A stretch of 64,000 nucleotides of DNA from Acinetobacter sichuanensis (GCF_003024515.2 NZ_PYIX02000012.1:30606-94605); one strand, 5' to 3'. Numbered from the stretch's first letter, positions 36,907-46,289 are shown. The notes: generated from the letters alone by a model not told the origin. A program made the numbers and translations.

Positions 36907-37821
36907 TTAATGAGCAACTTTATTTTTGAGCATGTCCATAAAGGTTTTTAAGATCATATTTTGATTTTTTCCTTTACGTGTAATCAGGCAAATTGGGGTA
37001 CTGTAATGTATTTTATTTTGTAAAATAGGTTGCATGACACGGTCTTCAACCCATTTTTTTGCATAATGGTCAGGTAAAAAGCCTAAAAATTTTCCTGTTA
37101 AAATCAAAAAGGCAATGCCTTCACGATCACTTGCTGTCGCGGAACAATCTAAAAGTTGGTGTAATTTTGCAGCCTCAGGGCTGATGGCATAATTGGGTAA
37201 AACCGCTTTCCAATTTTTTAAGTCACTGCTATTAATTTCATGTAAATGATTAAACAGTGGATGATTTTTGCCGCAATATAAAAATGAATTTTCACTATAA
37301 AGTTCAAAATAATCTAAGCTAGATAAAGGCGTAACCAATGGAATTGCACCTGCATGTAACCGATTGTCTAAGACACGGCATTCAATATCTGAGAGGGTAC
37401 ACATACTGATATTAATGACGACTTCAGTATTTTCTTCAGCTAATTGCGCTAAAGTGTTGGTAATATATTCGCTTTGCATCGTCACTAAGTTATTAATTAG
37501 ACCAATATTAAATTCGCCTTTTAATGTATGGTGCATTTGGTTGATTTTGGCACGAAAGTCTTCAATCGAAGCGGTAAGCACTTCAATATATTCTAAAATT
37601 TCTCGTCCTTCGTCTGTTAAAGCAAAACCTGCACGTCCACGTTGACATAAACGGACACCTAAGCGATTTTCTAAATCACTCATATGTAAGCTGATTGCTG
37701 AACGACTAATACCTAAAATACTTTCAGCAGAAGTAAAGCTATGACAATCGCATACTGTTTTAAATATTTTCAGTAATTTTAGATCAAAATCAGTCACTTG
37801 ATTTAATTTTTTCGGTTTCAT
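36907..37821 (-). CDS. LysR-family transcriptional regulator
   Basis: A 304-residue regulator with an N-terminal winged helix-turn-helix (about 12-70, KIFKTVCDCHSFTSAESILG, SAISLHMSDLENRLGVRLC) and a periplasmic-binding-protein-like effector domain. It is divergent from the aminotransferase gene, with a T-N11-A site in the shared intergenic region, the classical setting for control of that operon. The inducer is probably an omega-amino acid or its product, which is inference. Confidence 0.88.
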   Translation of the reverse strand: MKPKKLNQVTDFDLKLLKIFKTVCDCHSFTSAESILGISRSAISLHMSDLENRLGVRLCQRGRAGFALTDEGREILEYIEVLTASIEDFRAKINQMHHTLKGEFNIGLINNLVTMQSEYITNTLAQLAEENTEVVINISMCTLSDIECRVLDNRLHAGAIPLVTPLSSLDYFELYSENSFLYCGKNHPLFNHLHEINSSDLKNWKAVLPNYAISPEAAKLHQLLDCSATASDREGIAFLILTGKFLGFLPDHYAKKWVEDRVMQPILQNKIHYSTPICLITRKGKNQNMILKTFMDMLKNKVAH

Positions 37822-37838
37822 TTACTTTGGTTTTTTTA

Positions 37839-37855
37839 TATCTAAACTCAAGATA
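37839..37855. promoter_or_regulatory. Candidate LysR-regulator binding site
   Basis: Inverted repeat TATCT-N7-AGATA containing a T-N11-A core, in the intergenic region between the LysR gene and the aminotransferase gene. A second perfect palindrome, ATAGCGCTAT, lies at 37875-37884. Confidence 0.45.
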
Positions 37856-37924
37856 ATTTGAATTTATCAAAACTATAGCGCTATGTACACTCAAATAATA
37901 ACCCTAAGAACAAGGAGAGTGAGA

Positions 37925-39295
37925 ATGTTTGATCTTATAGATAATGGTGATGTGGCAGTAGAAAAAAATGAAACCACAACGCCGATGAAATTAAATTATC
38001 AAGCGCATTGGATGCCGTTTTCTGCAAACCGTAATTTTCATAAAGATCCACGCATTATTGTGGGAGCAAAAGGTGCTTATTTGACGGATAGTAATGGACG
38101 TCAGGTTTATGATTCATTATCAGGTTTATGGACGTGTGGTGCAGGGCATACTTTGCCTGAAATTCAACACGCTGTGAGTAAACAATTAGGAACATTGGAC
38201 TATTCGCCAGCATTTCAATTTGGGCATCCATTGGCATTTCAACTTGCAGAAAAAATTGTTCAACATATGCCAGAAAAATTACAGCATGTGTTTTTTACTG
38301 ATTCTGGTTCTGAGTCTGCCGATACCGCAGTGAAGATGGCACGTGCCTATTGGCGTATTAAAGGTAAACCAAGTAAAACTAAACTCATTGGACGAGCACG
38401 TGGTTATCATGGTGTCAACGTTGCTGGAACAAGTTTAGGCGGTATTGGTGGGAACCGTAAAATGTTTGGGCAATTGATGGATGTAGACCATTTGCCACAT
38501 ACCTTACAGCCAGATTTAAGTTTTACCAAAGGCTGTGCTGAAACAGGCGGTGTAGAGCTTGCAAATGAAATGCTGAAGCTGATTGAGTTACATGATGCAT
38601 CTAATATCGCAGCAGTGATTATTGAACCTGTTTCTGGTTCAGCAGGTTGTCTTGTTCCACCAACAGGTTATTTACAACGTCTAAGAGAAATTTGTGATCA
38701 GCATGAGATTTTATTGATTTTTGATGAGGTGATCACAGGCTTTGGGCGTATGGGAACATGGACAGCCGCAGAATATTTTGGTGTATGTCCAGATATTTTA
38801 AATTTTGCTAAACAAATCACCAATGGCGCAATTCCATTAGGTGGCGTCGTGGCGAGTCGTGAAATTTATCAAGCCTTTATGCAGCAAGATTTACCTGAAC
38901 ATGCTGTTGAATTTACACATGGATATACGTATTCAGCTCATCCTGTTGCGTGTGCAGCGGCTTTAGCGACACTTAATGTTCTTGAAAATCAACAATTGTT
39001 AGCTCAATCAGAGGCTTTAGCGCCTACTTTTGAAACTTTATTACATGATTTAAAAGGGGCACCTCACCTTGTTGATATCCGAAATTGTGCATTGATTGGC
39101 GCATTACAATTAGCACCACGTGATGGCGATGCAACGATTCGTAGTTTTGAAATAGGCATGAAGCTTTGGAAAGCAGGTTTTTATGTTCGATTTGGCGGTG
39201 ACACGATCCAATTTGGACCGATGTTTAATAGTACTGAAACTGAATTACAACGTTTAATGAATGCTGTGGGAGATGCGTTATATCAAGTGAGTTAG
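37925..39295 (+). CDS. Omega-amino acid:pyruvate aminotransferase (beta-alanine:pyruvate type)
   Basis: A 456-residue class III PLP-dependent aminotransferase. The segments HWMPFSANRNFHKDP, DSLSGLWTCGAGH and TLDYSPAFQFGHP closely match the Pseudomonas omega-amino acid:pyruvate aminotransferase, which moves the amino group of beta-alanine or similar omega-amines to pyruvate. IIEPVSGSAG, LIFDEVITGFGR and the PLP lysine in NFAKQITNGAIPLGG are present. The ATG at 37925 is set by AAGGAG seven bases upstream; an earlier ATG at 37883 is in frame but lacks such a site. An APC permease follows two genes downstream. Confidence 0.88.
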   Translation: MFDLIDNGDVAVEKNETTTPMKLNYQAHWMPFSANRNFHKDPRIIVGAKGAYLTDSNGRQVYDSLSGLWTCGAGHTLPEIQHAVSKQLGTLDYSPAFQFGHPLAFQLAEKIVQHMPEKLQHVFFTDSGSESADTAVKMARAYWRIKGKPSKTKLIGRARGYHGVNVAGTSLGGIGGNRKMFGQLMDVDHLPHTLQPDLSFTKGCAETGGVELANEMLKLIELHDASNIAAVIIEPVSGSAGCLVPPTGYLQRLREICDQHEILLIFDEVITGFGRMGTWTAAEYFGVCPDILNFAKQITNGAIPLGGVVASREIYQAFMQQDLPEHAVEFTHGYTYSAHPVACAAALATLNVLENQQLLAQSEALAPTFETLLHDLKGAPHLVDIRNCALIGALQLAPRDGDATIRSFEIGMKLWKAGFYVRFGGDTIQFGPMFNSTETELQRLMNAVGDALYQVS

Positions 39296-39350
39296 TCATA
39301 TGCTGAGTGAATAATATTTTTTAGAAAATAAGAAATGGATAGGAAAAATA

Positions 39351-39659
39351 ATGAAGCGTATTGCAGGTTTTAATCTGGCTAAACCCAATAAAGACAGTGC
39401 TCAAATGAGCTTGTTTCTGGTGAAATGGCAGCGAGTCAAATCATTGAATGATGATCAGGTGCTGAGTAGAACTGGAAAAATATGGGTGAGTCCGTTTATG
39501 CCAGATACACAATTTTCATTATTTTTTGATTTAGATGTTTGTGGTTTAGATGTATCTGATTTAGAAGATATTACGCCGAACACATGTCATAAAATAGTCA
39601 TTCAGCAATGGTTTATTACAAATGTAGTGATTCAATTTGCAATGCCTAAGATGAGTTGA
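39351..39659 (+). CDS. Small hypothetical protein
   Basis: A 102-residue protein with no signal peptide or clear membrane helix; the C-terminal third is hydrophobic and beta-like (IVIQQWFITNVVIQFAM). An AGGA lies nine bases before the ATG and a hairpin terminator follows at once. It sits between the aminotransferase and the permease and may share their promoter. No family was recognised. Confidence 0.5.
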   Translation: MKRIAGFNLAKPNKDSAQMSLFLVKWQRVKSLNDDQVLSRTGKIWVSPFMPDTQFSLFFDLDVCGLDVSDLEDITPNTCHKIVIQQWFITNVVIQFAMPKMS

Positions 39660-39663
39660 GCCT

Positions 39664-39700
39664 AAAAAGGGAAAATATGATATTTTCCCTTTTTCTTTTT
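39664..39700 (+). terminator. Terminator after the small hypothetical gene
   Basis: Fourteen-base stem AAAAAGGGAAAATA / TATTTTCCCTTTTT with a three-base loop and a T-rich tail. It lies 67 bases before the permease ATG, so it may act as an attenuator between the genes. Confidence 0.8.
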
Positions 39701-39760
39701 TTAATTGTGTTTGGAGAAATGTCGTTTAAATTTTTAGAATTCATTTTGAAGGAATCAAAG

Positions 39761-41152
39761 ATGAACAATGAAACAACAACAAAATTAGGTGAAGGATTAT
39801 CCAACCGACATATTACGATGATCAGTATCGGTGGTGTGATTGGTGCAGGTTTATTTGTTGGCTCTTCTGCAGCAATTGCTAAAGCAGGTCCAGCAGCAAT
39901 ACTGGCGTATATGATTACCAGTATTTTAGTTTTTTTTGTAATGCGCATGTTAGGTGAGATGGCGGTCACTCAGCCAGATACAGGTTCATTTTCAACATAT
40001 GCACGTAAAGCGATTGGTCCTTGGGCAGGGTTTACCATTGGTTGGTTATATTGGTGGTTTTGGGTTTTGGTGATCCCAATTGAAGCCATTGCTGGTGCAG
40101 AAATTTTACATGCATGGTTTCCACAAATTCCAAGTGCAATTTATGCTTTTGCTTTTATTATATTGTTGAGTTTGGCAAATTTTTTTAGCACCAAAAGTTT
40201 TGGCGAGTTTGAATTTTGGTTTGCTTTAATTAAAGTCATTGCGATTGTGGTGTTTATAGGAATCGGATTAACTGCAATTTTTGGTTTTTGGCCCTTGGCT
40301 AAAGATGTCAGTGGAATTGGAAATTTAGTTTCAAATGGCGGTTTCATGCCACATGGCATGGGTGGTGTTTTATCTGCAATTTTAATTTCGGCATTTTCAT
40401 TTTTTGGTATAGAGATTTTATCTATTGCGGCAGCCGAGTCTAAAAATCCAGAAGAAAAAATTAAACGTGCCACCAATTTAGTGTTATATCGTATTATTTT
40501 ATTTTTTGTCGTGTCTATTTTTCTTGCGGTTGCTTTGGTTGACTGGCGTTCGCCAGATTTACAAAAATTTGGAACATTCCAATATGTATTAATGAGTCTG
40601 AATGTACCTGAAACTAAACTGATTATGGATTCGGTAGTTTTTATTGCTGTTGCAAGCTGTATGAATGCCGCAGTATATACCTCTTCTCGGATGCTCTTTG
40701 CTTTAGGAGCACGTAAAGAAGCACCAAACATGGTGATTAAGTTAAATAAAAGTGGTGTGCCTACCATTGCTGTTTTTGCGTCAACTTTCGTTGGTCTAAT
40801 TTGTTGTGCTGTGAACTATATCTTTCCAGGTCAAGTGTTTGGGTTCTTACTTTCAACCACAGGTTCAATTGCATTATTGGTTTATTTGGTGATTGCATTT
40901 TCACAATTAAAGTTAAGAACAAAACTTGAAAAAGAAGGCGCAGTTGTTCCATTTAAAATGTGGTTATTTCCTTGGCTCACTTGGTTTGTCATTGTGGTGA
41001 TTTTAAGTGTGTTAGGATATATGTTCTTGTCACCTGCTTATAGCTATGAAACAGCTTTGTCTTTAGGGGTAACGTCTGTTGTTGTGATTTGTGGCTTGAT
41101 TGTGACACGTAAGCGTAAATCTAGCCAATCTGTGGTGATGAACTTAGATTAG
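39761..41152 (+). CDS. APC-family amino-acid permease (GabP/AnsP-like)
   Basis: A 463-residue inner-membrane carrier with about twelve helices. The N-terminal family motif GGVIGAGLFVGSSAAIAKAGP (here spread over about residues 22-42) and MRMLGEMAV are typical of the amino-acid transporter subfamily with GABA, proline and aromatic permeases. The ATG at 39761 has GAAGGA eight bases upstream; the longer open frame would run through the preceding terminator hairpin. Location downstream of the aminotransferase suggests uptake of its omega-amino acid substrate, which is inference. Confidence 0.85.
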   Translation: MNNETTTKLGEGLSNRHITMISIGGVIGAGLFVGSSAAIAKAGPAAILAYMITSILVFFVMRMLGEMAVTQPDTGSFSTYARKAIGPWAGFTIGWLYWWFWVLVIPIEAIAGAEILHAWFPQIPSAIYAFAFIILLSLANFFSTKSFGEFEFWFALIKVIAIVVFIGIGLTAIFGFWPLAKDVSGIGNLVSNGGFMPHGMGGVLSAILISAFSFFGIEILSIAAAESKNPEEKIKRATNLVLYRIILFFVVSIFLAVALVDWRSPDLQKFGTFQYVLMSLNVPETKLIMDSVVFIAVASCMNAAVYTSSRMLFALGARKEAPNMVIKLNKSGVPTIAVFASTFVGLICCAVNYIFPGQVFGFLLSTTGSIALLVYLVIAFSQLKLRTKLEKEGAVVPFKMWLFPWLTWFVIVVILSVLGYMFLSPAYSYETALSLGVTSVVVICGLIVTRKRKSSQSVVMNLD

Positions 41153-41171
41153 ACCAGAACATTCAATTTTT

Positions 41172-41222
41172 TACAGCAGATAGAAATCATATAAAAATGA
41201 GTATTTATCTGCTGTATTTATT
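41172..41222 (+). terminator. Likely terminator of the APC permease gene
   Basis: Eleven-base perfect arms TACAGCAGATA / TATCTGCTGTA separated by 23 A/T-rich bases and followed by TTTATTTT. Confidence 0.6.
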
Positions 41223-41530
41223 TTAACATTATGAAAATTAAAACATTATTTATTTTATTTTTGAAAATTTAAAATATTCTGTGGTTCTAAAATATGGTGT
41301 CAATCTGGAGAATGAATAAAAAGGTATAAAAATATACTTAAAAAGTTATGGAAAAATACATTTAAAAGTGAACATAATATCGCGAATGGACATAGTTATT
41401 CACAATGAAGGGTAAAATGTTGCTGACTTTTAAATCGCTCATTTCATATTGATCCAATTGAAAATACTGCCATTTTAAATTTTATTCAACACATTTTCTT
41501 TACATTGTGCATTGCTTAAGGAAACGCAAT

Positions 41531-41553
41531 AACGATAACACGATGTTATCGTT
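41531..41553 (+). promoter_or_regulatory. Palindrome upstream of the MFS gene
   Basis: Perfect arms AACGATAACA / TGTTATCGTT around CGA, 17 bases before the MFS start codon. It could be a repressor or activator site or a leader hairpin covering translation initiation. Confidence 0.45.
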
Positions 41554-41570
41554 TCACAGGATGAAAATGG

Positions 41571-42929
41571 ATGAGTAATTTAAATATCCATAGGGAAAAA
41601 GAACAAAGTAAATCAAGTGTATATGCATGGTATGTCGTTTTACTTTGTATGTTGGCATATATATTTTCATTTATTGATCGGCAAATTTTAGCTTTGATGA
41701 TTGAGCCAATTAAAGCAGATTTAAATTTAACAGATACTCAATTTAGTTTATTACACGGTTTAGCTTTTTCATTATTTTATGCCTTTATGGGCTTGCCTCT
41801 TGCTTATTTAGCAGACCGTTTTTCACGCCCTAAAATTATTGCTGTTGGGATTGTGTTTTGGAGTATTGCCACAGCATTATGCGGTTTAAGTAAAAATTTT
41901 ATTCAGTTGTTTTTTAGCCGTATGGGTGTTGGTGTTGGTGAAGCAGCATTATCACCTGCAGCATACTCTATGTTTAGTGATATGTTCAGTAAGGATAAAC
42001 TTGGACGTGCTGTAGCAGTTTATTCTATTGGTTCATTTGTCGGTGGCGGGATTGCCTTTTTAGTTGGCGGTTATGTGATTGGCTTACTTAAAGATATGAG
42101 CTTAATCCAAATTCCAATTTTTGGTGCAATTAAAGCATGGCAAATGGCATTTATTTTAGTAGGTTTGCCTGGTGTTTTTATTGGTTTACTCTTTCTTTTA
42201 ACAGTACGTGATCCACAACGTAAAGGTCAGAAGTTAAATGCAGCAGGTCAAGTTGAAAAAGTGAGCATGAAAGCCACCTTTCAATTTTTAAAAAAGCATC
42301 GTACAACATTTAGCTGTCATTATTTTGGTTTCACTTTTTATGCCATGGCATTGTATTGTTTAATTAGTTGGTCACCTGCATTTTTCATGCGCAAGTTTAG
42401 TATGACACCAACTGAAGCTGGGTATATGTTAGGTACGGTATTATTGGTTGCAAATACCTTAGGCGTGTTTTGTGCAGGTTGGTTAAATGATTGGTTGATT
42501 CAAAAAGGTCGTAAAGATGCCCCAATGATTACAGGTGTTATCGGCATTGTGGGTTTGGTTTTACCTTTAATTGCATTTACGCAAGTATCAGAGCTTTGGT
42601 TAGCCGTGACATTATTAGCACCTGCGATGTTCTTTGCATCTTTCCCAATGCCAATTTCCACCACAGCAATGCAAATGTTAGCACCAAATCAGTTACGGGC
42701 GCAGATTTCAGCAATTTTTCTCTTGATTAGTAACTTAGTTGCAGTTGGAATAGGCACAACTTTGGTGGCTTTGGTCACAGATAAAGTGTTTGAAAACCCT
42801 TTAATGGTTGGAACTTCATTGTCTATTGTTGGTGGGATTTCGTGTGTTTTAGCCTTTATTTTATTGAAAAAAGGCTGTAAAGCATTTAGTACCAGTATGC
42901 AGCAAGAACAAGGTCAAGGTATCTCATAA
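41571..42929 (+). CDS. MFS transporter (spinster/aromatic-acid type)
   Basis: A 452-residue major facilitator with twelve predicted helices. Motif A appears as GLPLAYLADRFSRPKII (about residues 75-91), and FIDRQILALMIEPIKADLNL near the N-terminus is typical of spinster-like and organic-acid carriers. It is the first gene of the catabolic island, ahead of an AraC regulator. An aromatic or indolic acid, possibly the substrate of the iac enzymes, is a reasonable guess for cargo, but sequence alone does not show it. Confidence 0.82.
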   Translation: MSNLNIHREKEQSKSSVYAWYVVLLCMLAYIFSFIDRQILALMIEPIKADLNLTDTQFSLLHGLAFSLFYAFMGLPLAYLADRFSRPKIIAVGIVFWSIATALCGLSKNFIQLFFSRMGVGVGEAALSPAAYSMFSDMFSKDKLGRAVAVYSIGSFVGGGIAFLVGGYVIGLLKDMSLIQIPIFGAIKAWQMAFILVGLPGVFIGLLFLLTVRDPQRKGQKLNAAGQVEKVSMKATFQFLKKHRTTFSCHYFGFTFYAMALYCLISWSPAFFMRKFSMTPTEAGYMLGTVLLVANTLGVFCAGWLNDWLIQKGRKDAPMITGVIGIVGLVLPLIAFTQVSELWLAVTLLAPAMFFASFPMPISTTAMQMLAPNQLRAQISAIFLLISNLVAVGIGTTLVALVTDKVFENPLMVGTSLSIVGGISCVLAFILLKKGCKAFSTSMQQEQGQGIS

Positions 42930-43094
42930 TGTTTGCAGGGCTTATATCTTATTTTAAAAGTGGTGATATATAGCCGCTCATATAAATTGATTTGAGAAAA
43001 AAGTCTTTGTGATAGATTTTTGTGATTGCCCATTTGTGAATACGTGGGCTTTTGCTATTTTAAAAAAGAACAATAAAGCCAATGGAGGGCAGTA

Positions 43095-44084
43095 ATGAAA
43101 CAATTATTTAACTTTAATCATTTGCATTATTTAGATGAGTTTTTATTATTTAATTCCAATGATTATCAAACAATAAAAGATCAAATTAGTCATTATTTAT
43201 GCCCACATCAATTTGATGTAAAAGCGGTGACTGATTTAAATACACGTTTAAATGGTTTTAGTTTTGGTCAGTCTGCTTTGTATGATTTGAAATATAGCGC
43301 ACCTGTTGCGATTACGCTTGATGAAGATTCACCATATTATTTGTTTCGGATCACTTTAGAAGGTCAATGCAAAGTTGAATATGCACAAAACAAAGTAGTG
43401 CAATCTGTTGGGATTATGACAGTCACGCACCCACATACCAAAAGTCGTATTATGACCAATCATCATTGTCGCAATATTATTCTAAAACTCAGTAAGCAAG
43501 AAGTAGAAACACAATTATTTAAAATGTTGGGTTATCGTAGTACAGAAGCAGTTATTTTTAATAGCGGAATGTCATGTACTGATGAAGGTTTGAGTGCCAT
43601 TGTTGAAACATTAAACTATTTATGTCATGCCTATTATAATATTCAAAATTGGAGTTTTATTTCAGAAAGTTTTACCGCATATTTAATTGAACTTATTTTA
43701 TTAAAAGTGCCCAATAATTATAGTCTAAAGTTAAATGAACGGCGGCAACACGTTTTACCCAATTATATGAAAAAAGCTCAAAAATATATTCAACAACATC
43801 TGAGAGCTAATATTACCTTAGCTGAATTAAGCCAGTTTTGTGCTGTTTCAACGCGTACTTTACAAAAAGGATTTAATCAATATTTTCAGCAAACGCCAAT
43901 CGAATATATTCGTGATTTACGTGTGGAATTGGTGCATCAAGCCTTATTAAATAGTCATGAATATGAAACTGTATCTGATATTTTACTGGAAAATGGCATT
44001 CAAAGTTTTGGACATTTTTCGACGATTTATAAAAAGCGTTATGGTTGTTTACCTTCACAAACTTTAAAAATGCGTGTTGCTTAA
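43095..44084 (+). CDS. AraC-family transcriptional regulator
   Basis: A 329-residue regulator with an N-terminal AraC-binding-like cupin domain (about 35-190) and a C-terminal double helix-turn-helix (about 225-325: LAELSQFCAVSTRTLQKGF and IQSFGHFSTIYKKRYGCLPS). GGAGG lies before the ATG. Its place between the MFS gene and two dehydrogenase genes suggests that it controls this left-hand module. The effector is unknown; related regulators often sense aromatic or amino-acid-derived compounds. Confidence 0.88.
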   Translation: MKQLFNFNHLHYLDEFLLFNSNDYQTIKDQISHYLCPHQFDVKAVTDLNTRLNGFSFGQSALYDLKYSAPVAITLDEDSPYYLFRITLEGQCKVEYAQNKVVQSVGIMTVTHPHTKSRIMTNHHCRNIILKLSKQEVETQLFKMLGYRSTEAVIFNSGMSCTDEGLSAIVETLNYLCHAYYNIQNWSFISESFTAYLIELILLKVPNNYSLKLNERRQHVLPNYMKKAQKYIQQHLRANITLAELSQFCAVSTRTLQKGFNQYFQQTPIEYIRDLRVELVHQALLNSHEYETVSDILLENGIQSFGHFSTIYKKRYGCLPSQTLKMRVA

Positions 44085-44197
44085 AGTTAAAATGCTCAAC
44101 ATATTCTCTTCGTAAATGGAATAGTTCTGTCGCATACGGAGATGCCACCTGATTTTATTCGCTCTATGATGGAGGGTATCAATCAGGAGGATGAATA

Positions 44198-45304
44198 ATG
44201 AAAATTACAGTATTAGGTGGCGGTCACGGATGCTATGCAGCAGCTTTAGAAATGGCAGAAAAAGGGCATGAGGTTGTTTTATGGCGTCGTGATACAGAGG
44301 CTTTAAATGAATTAGCAGCTACAGGTCAGCTTTTTGTCAAAGATTATCAAGGTGAGCGTTCAGTCACAGTGGGTTTTAAAACGTGTCAAATCAACCTGCA
44401 AAATAATTTAGAGCAAGCCATTCAAGATGCTGAATTGGTGATTATTCCATTGCCATCAACAACACATTTAAATCTTGCAGCTCAAGCCGCGCCTTATTTT
44501 AAAGAAGGACAAGTGGTGTTTTTACCACCGGGTACTTTTGGAAGTTTTGTGTTTGCTCAAGCGATGTATGATGCAGGCAATCATGCCAAAGTTGCTTTTG
44601 CTGAAACAGGAACATTGCCCTATTTAGTTCGTAAACATGGCGTTAATCATATCGTTGTGAGTGGTTATGCGACACGTTTACCTACGGGTGTCTTCCCAAG
44701 TCAGTTATCTGAGCATGCATTTCATATTTTAAAACAAGCTTATCCGAGTGTAGAGCCTATTGAAGATGGTTTAAGTGGGGCTTTGATGAATGCAGGTCCA
44801 ATTATTCACCCACCACTGATTATGATGAATGCAGGTCCTTTAGAGCATTTTGAGGCATGGGATATTCATAATGAAGGAACACAGCCTTCTATTCGTCGGG
44901 TGACCAGTGCGCTTGATTCTGAGCGTATACGTGTACGAGAAGCTCTAGGTTATGCTGCACCGCATTTCCCACTCGCTGATCATTATAATAAGGATGGTGA
45001 GGGTGATGAGTGGATGTATGGACGTGGAGCACATGGAAAATTAACCGATAGCGGTGATTGGCGTGAAGATATTGACTTAGAAAAACATCGTTATATGTTA
45101 GAGGATACGCGTTTAGGTTTATCTTTGATTGTGTCTGTTGGACGTTGGGCTGGTGTGGCAACCCCTGTTGCTGAAGGTTTATTGAATATTGCTTCTGCGG
45201 TCACAGGTAAGGACTTATATGCTGAAGGGCGTACTTTAGAAAATTTAGGTTTGGTCAATAAATCTAGACAAGACATGCAGATTTTACTGCAACAAGGAAT
45301 TTAA
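44198..45304 (+). CDS. Octopine/nopaline-dehydrogenase-like NAD(P)-dependent oxidoreductase
   Basis: A 368-residue enzyme with an N-terminal Rossmann domain (VLGGGHGCYAAALEMAEKGH, about 4-23) and a C-terminal octopine-dehydrogenase-type domain around NAGPIIHPPLIMMNAGPLEH (about 198-217). Characterised relatives reversibly join an amino acid and an alpha-keto acid into an opine, or oxidise opines back. A strong GGAGG precedes the ATG. The next dehydrogenase gene starts one base after its stop, so the two are coupled. Whether the true substrate is an opine, an N-acyl or N-carboxyalkyl amino acid or another compound is not shown. Confidence 0.78.
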   Translation: MKITVLGGGHGCYAAALEMAEKGHEVVLWRRDTEALNELAATGQLFVKDYQGERSVTVGFKTCQINLQNNLEQAIQDAELVIIPLPSTTHLNLAAQAAPYFKEGQVVFLPPGTFGSFVFAQAMYDAGNHAKVAFAETGTLPYLVRKHGVNHIVVSGYATRLPTGVFPSQLSEHAFHILKQAYPSVEPIEDGLSGALMNAGPIIHPPLIMMNAGPLEHFEAWDIHNEGTQPSIRRVTSALDSERIRVREALGYAAPHFPLADHYNKDGEGDEWMYGRGAHGKLTDSGDWREDIDLEKHRYMLEDTRLGLSLIVSVGRWAGVATPVAEGLLNIASAVTGKDLYAEGRTLENLGLVNKSRQDMQILLQQGI

Positions 45305-45305
45305 C

Positions 45306-46289
45306 ATGTCTAAACTTCAAAATGTTGCAGTCGTTGGCGCTGGGCGTATGGGAAAAGCGATTGCAATCGCTTTCGGCTACGCTGGCTTACAGGTCAAATT
45401 AATTGATGCAAAAGTACGTTCTGAACAGGCGTTTTTACTTTATGAGCAGCACGTTAAGCAAGATCTTGCTCAAGAGTTGACTTTATTACAGGATATTCAA
45501 TTTATTCAAACTGATCAAATGCAGATGATTCAAAATAATATTGAAATCATGGCAAAATCAACAGCAATTGAATTTTTGAAAAAATGTGATTTGGTGATGG
45601 AGGCGGTGCCTGAACAATCACAAGTTAAACAAGATATTTTGAGTTGGCTTGATCAATATATACCAACACAATGCATTGTTGCTTCAACCACATCGACTTT
45701 TTTAGTGACTGATATTGCTAAAATGTTGTCACACCCTGAGCGTGTTGTAAACGCACATTGGTTAAATCCTGCTTATCTGATTCCATTGGTTGAACTGAGT
45801 CGTTCAGAACAGACTTCAACTGAAACGGTTGAAGCGCTAAGATCTTTTTTAACACAAATAGGCAAAGTTCCTGTGCTATGTAATGCTAAAGCAGGCTATA
45901 TCGTACCTCGTATTCAAGCCTTAGCGATGAATGAAGCTGCCCGTATGGTTGAGGAAGGTGTAGCATCAGCAGAGGATATTGATATTGCAATTCGTACAGG
46001 GTTTGGTTTGCGCTTTTCTGTACTGGGGCTGCTTGAGTTTATTGATTGGGGCGGTGGTGATATTTTGTACTATGCTTCGCAGTATTTGCAAAAAGAACTG
46101 GGTGAGCGTTATGCAACACCTGAGGTTATTGTAGAAAATATGCAAAATAACCGAAATGGTTTACGTGAAAAACAAGGTTTTTATAATTATGAAAACATGG
46201 ATGTCGCTGCATATAAGTTACAAGTATTAAATACATTTGCACAACGCATTGAACAGGCAAATTTAAAACCAAAATTTAATTGTGTTTAA
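45306..46289 (+). CDS. 3-hydroxyacyl-CoA-dehydrogenase-family NAD-dependent oxidoreductase
   Basis: A 327-residue protein with the NAD-binding GAGRMG motif (about 11-16) and the family segments VMEAVPEQ, STTSTFLVTDIA and NAHWLNPAYLIPLVEL. Length and layout match single-domain-pair 3-hydroxybutyryl-CoA, L-carnitine or L-gulonate dehydrogenases, so a CoA ester is not certain. It is tightly coupled (1-base gap) to the opine-dehydrogenase-like gene, hinting at sequential oxidation or reduction of the same carbon skeleton. A perfect palindromic terminator follows. Confidence 0.8.
   Translation: MSKLQNVAVVGAGRMGKAIAIAFGYAGLQVKLIDAKVRSEQAFLLYEQHVKQDLAQELTLLQDIQFIQTDQMQMIQNNIEIMAKSTAIEFLKKCDLVMEAVPEQSQVKQDILSWLDQYIPTQCIVASTTSTFLVTDIAKMLSHPERVVNAHWLNPAYLIPLVELSRSEQTSTETVEALRSFLTQIGKVPVLCNAKAGYIVPRIQALAMNEAARMVEEGVASAEDIDIAIRTGFGLRFSVLGLLEFIDWGGGDILYYASQYLQKELGERYATPEVIVENMQNNRNGLREKQGFYNYENMDVAAYKLQVLNTFAQRIEQANLKPKFNCV

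Larger units (their letters stand above)
41153..41570. other. Intergenic region with terminator and palindrome
   Basis: About 418 bases without a supportable gene. It holds the permease terminator at the left and a 10-base-arm palindrome just before the MFS gene at the right. The middle is AT-rich with no recognised motif and presumably contains the MFS promoter. Confidence 0.5.

Noticed and set aside
39656..39760. N-terminal extension of the APC permease beginning at 39656
   Set aside because: It would translate through a strong terminator hairpin, and a better ribosome-binding site marks the ATG at 39761.
40141..40767. Long 208-codon open frame opposite the APC permease gene
   Set aside because: It is antisense to conserved membrane helices and its Lys/Thr/Ile-rich translation looks like a codon shadow.
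43028..43053. GCCCA / TGGGC followed by TTTT as a terminator after the MFS gene
   Set aside because: Only five paired bases with a 12-base loop; too weak to call, although some stop signal is expected here.
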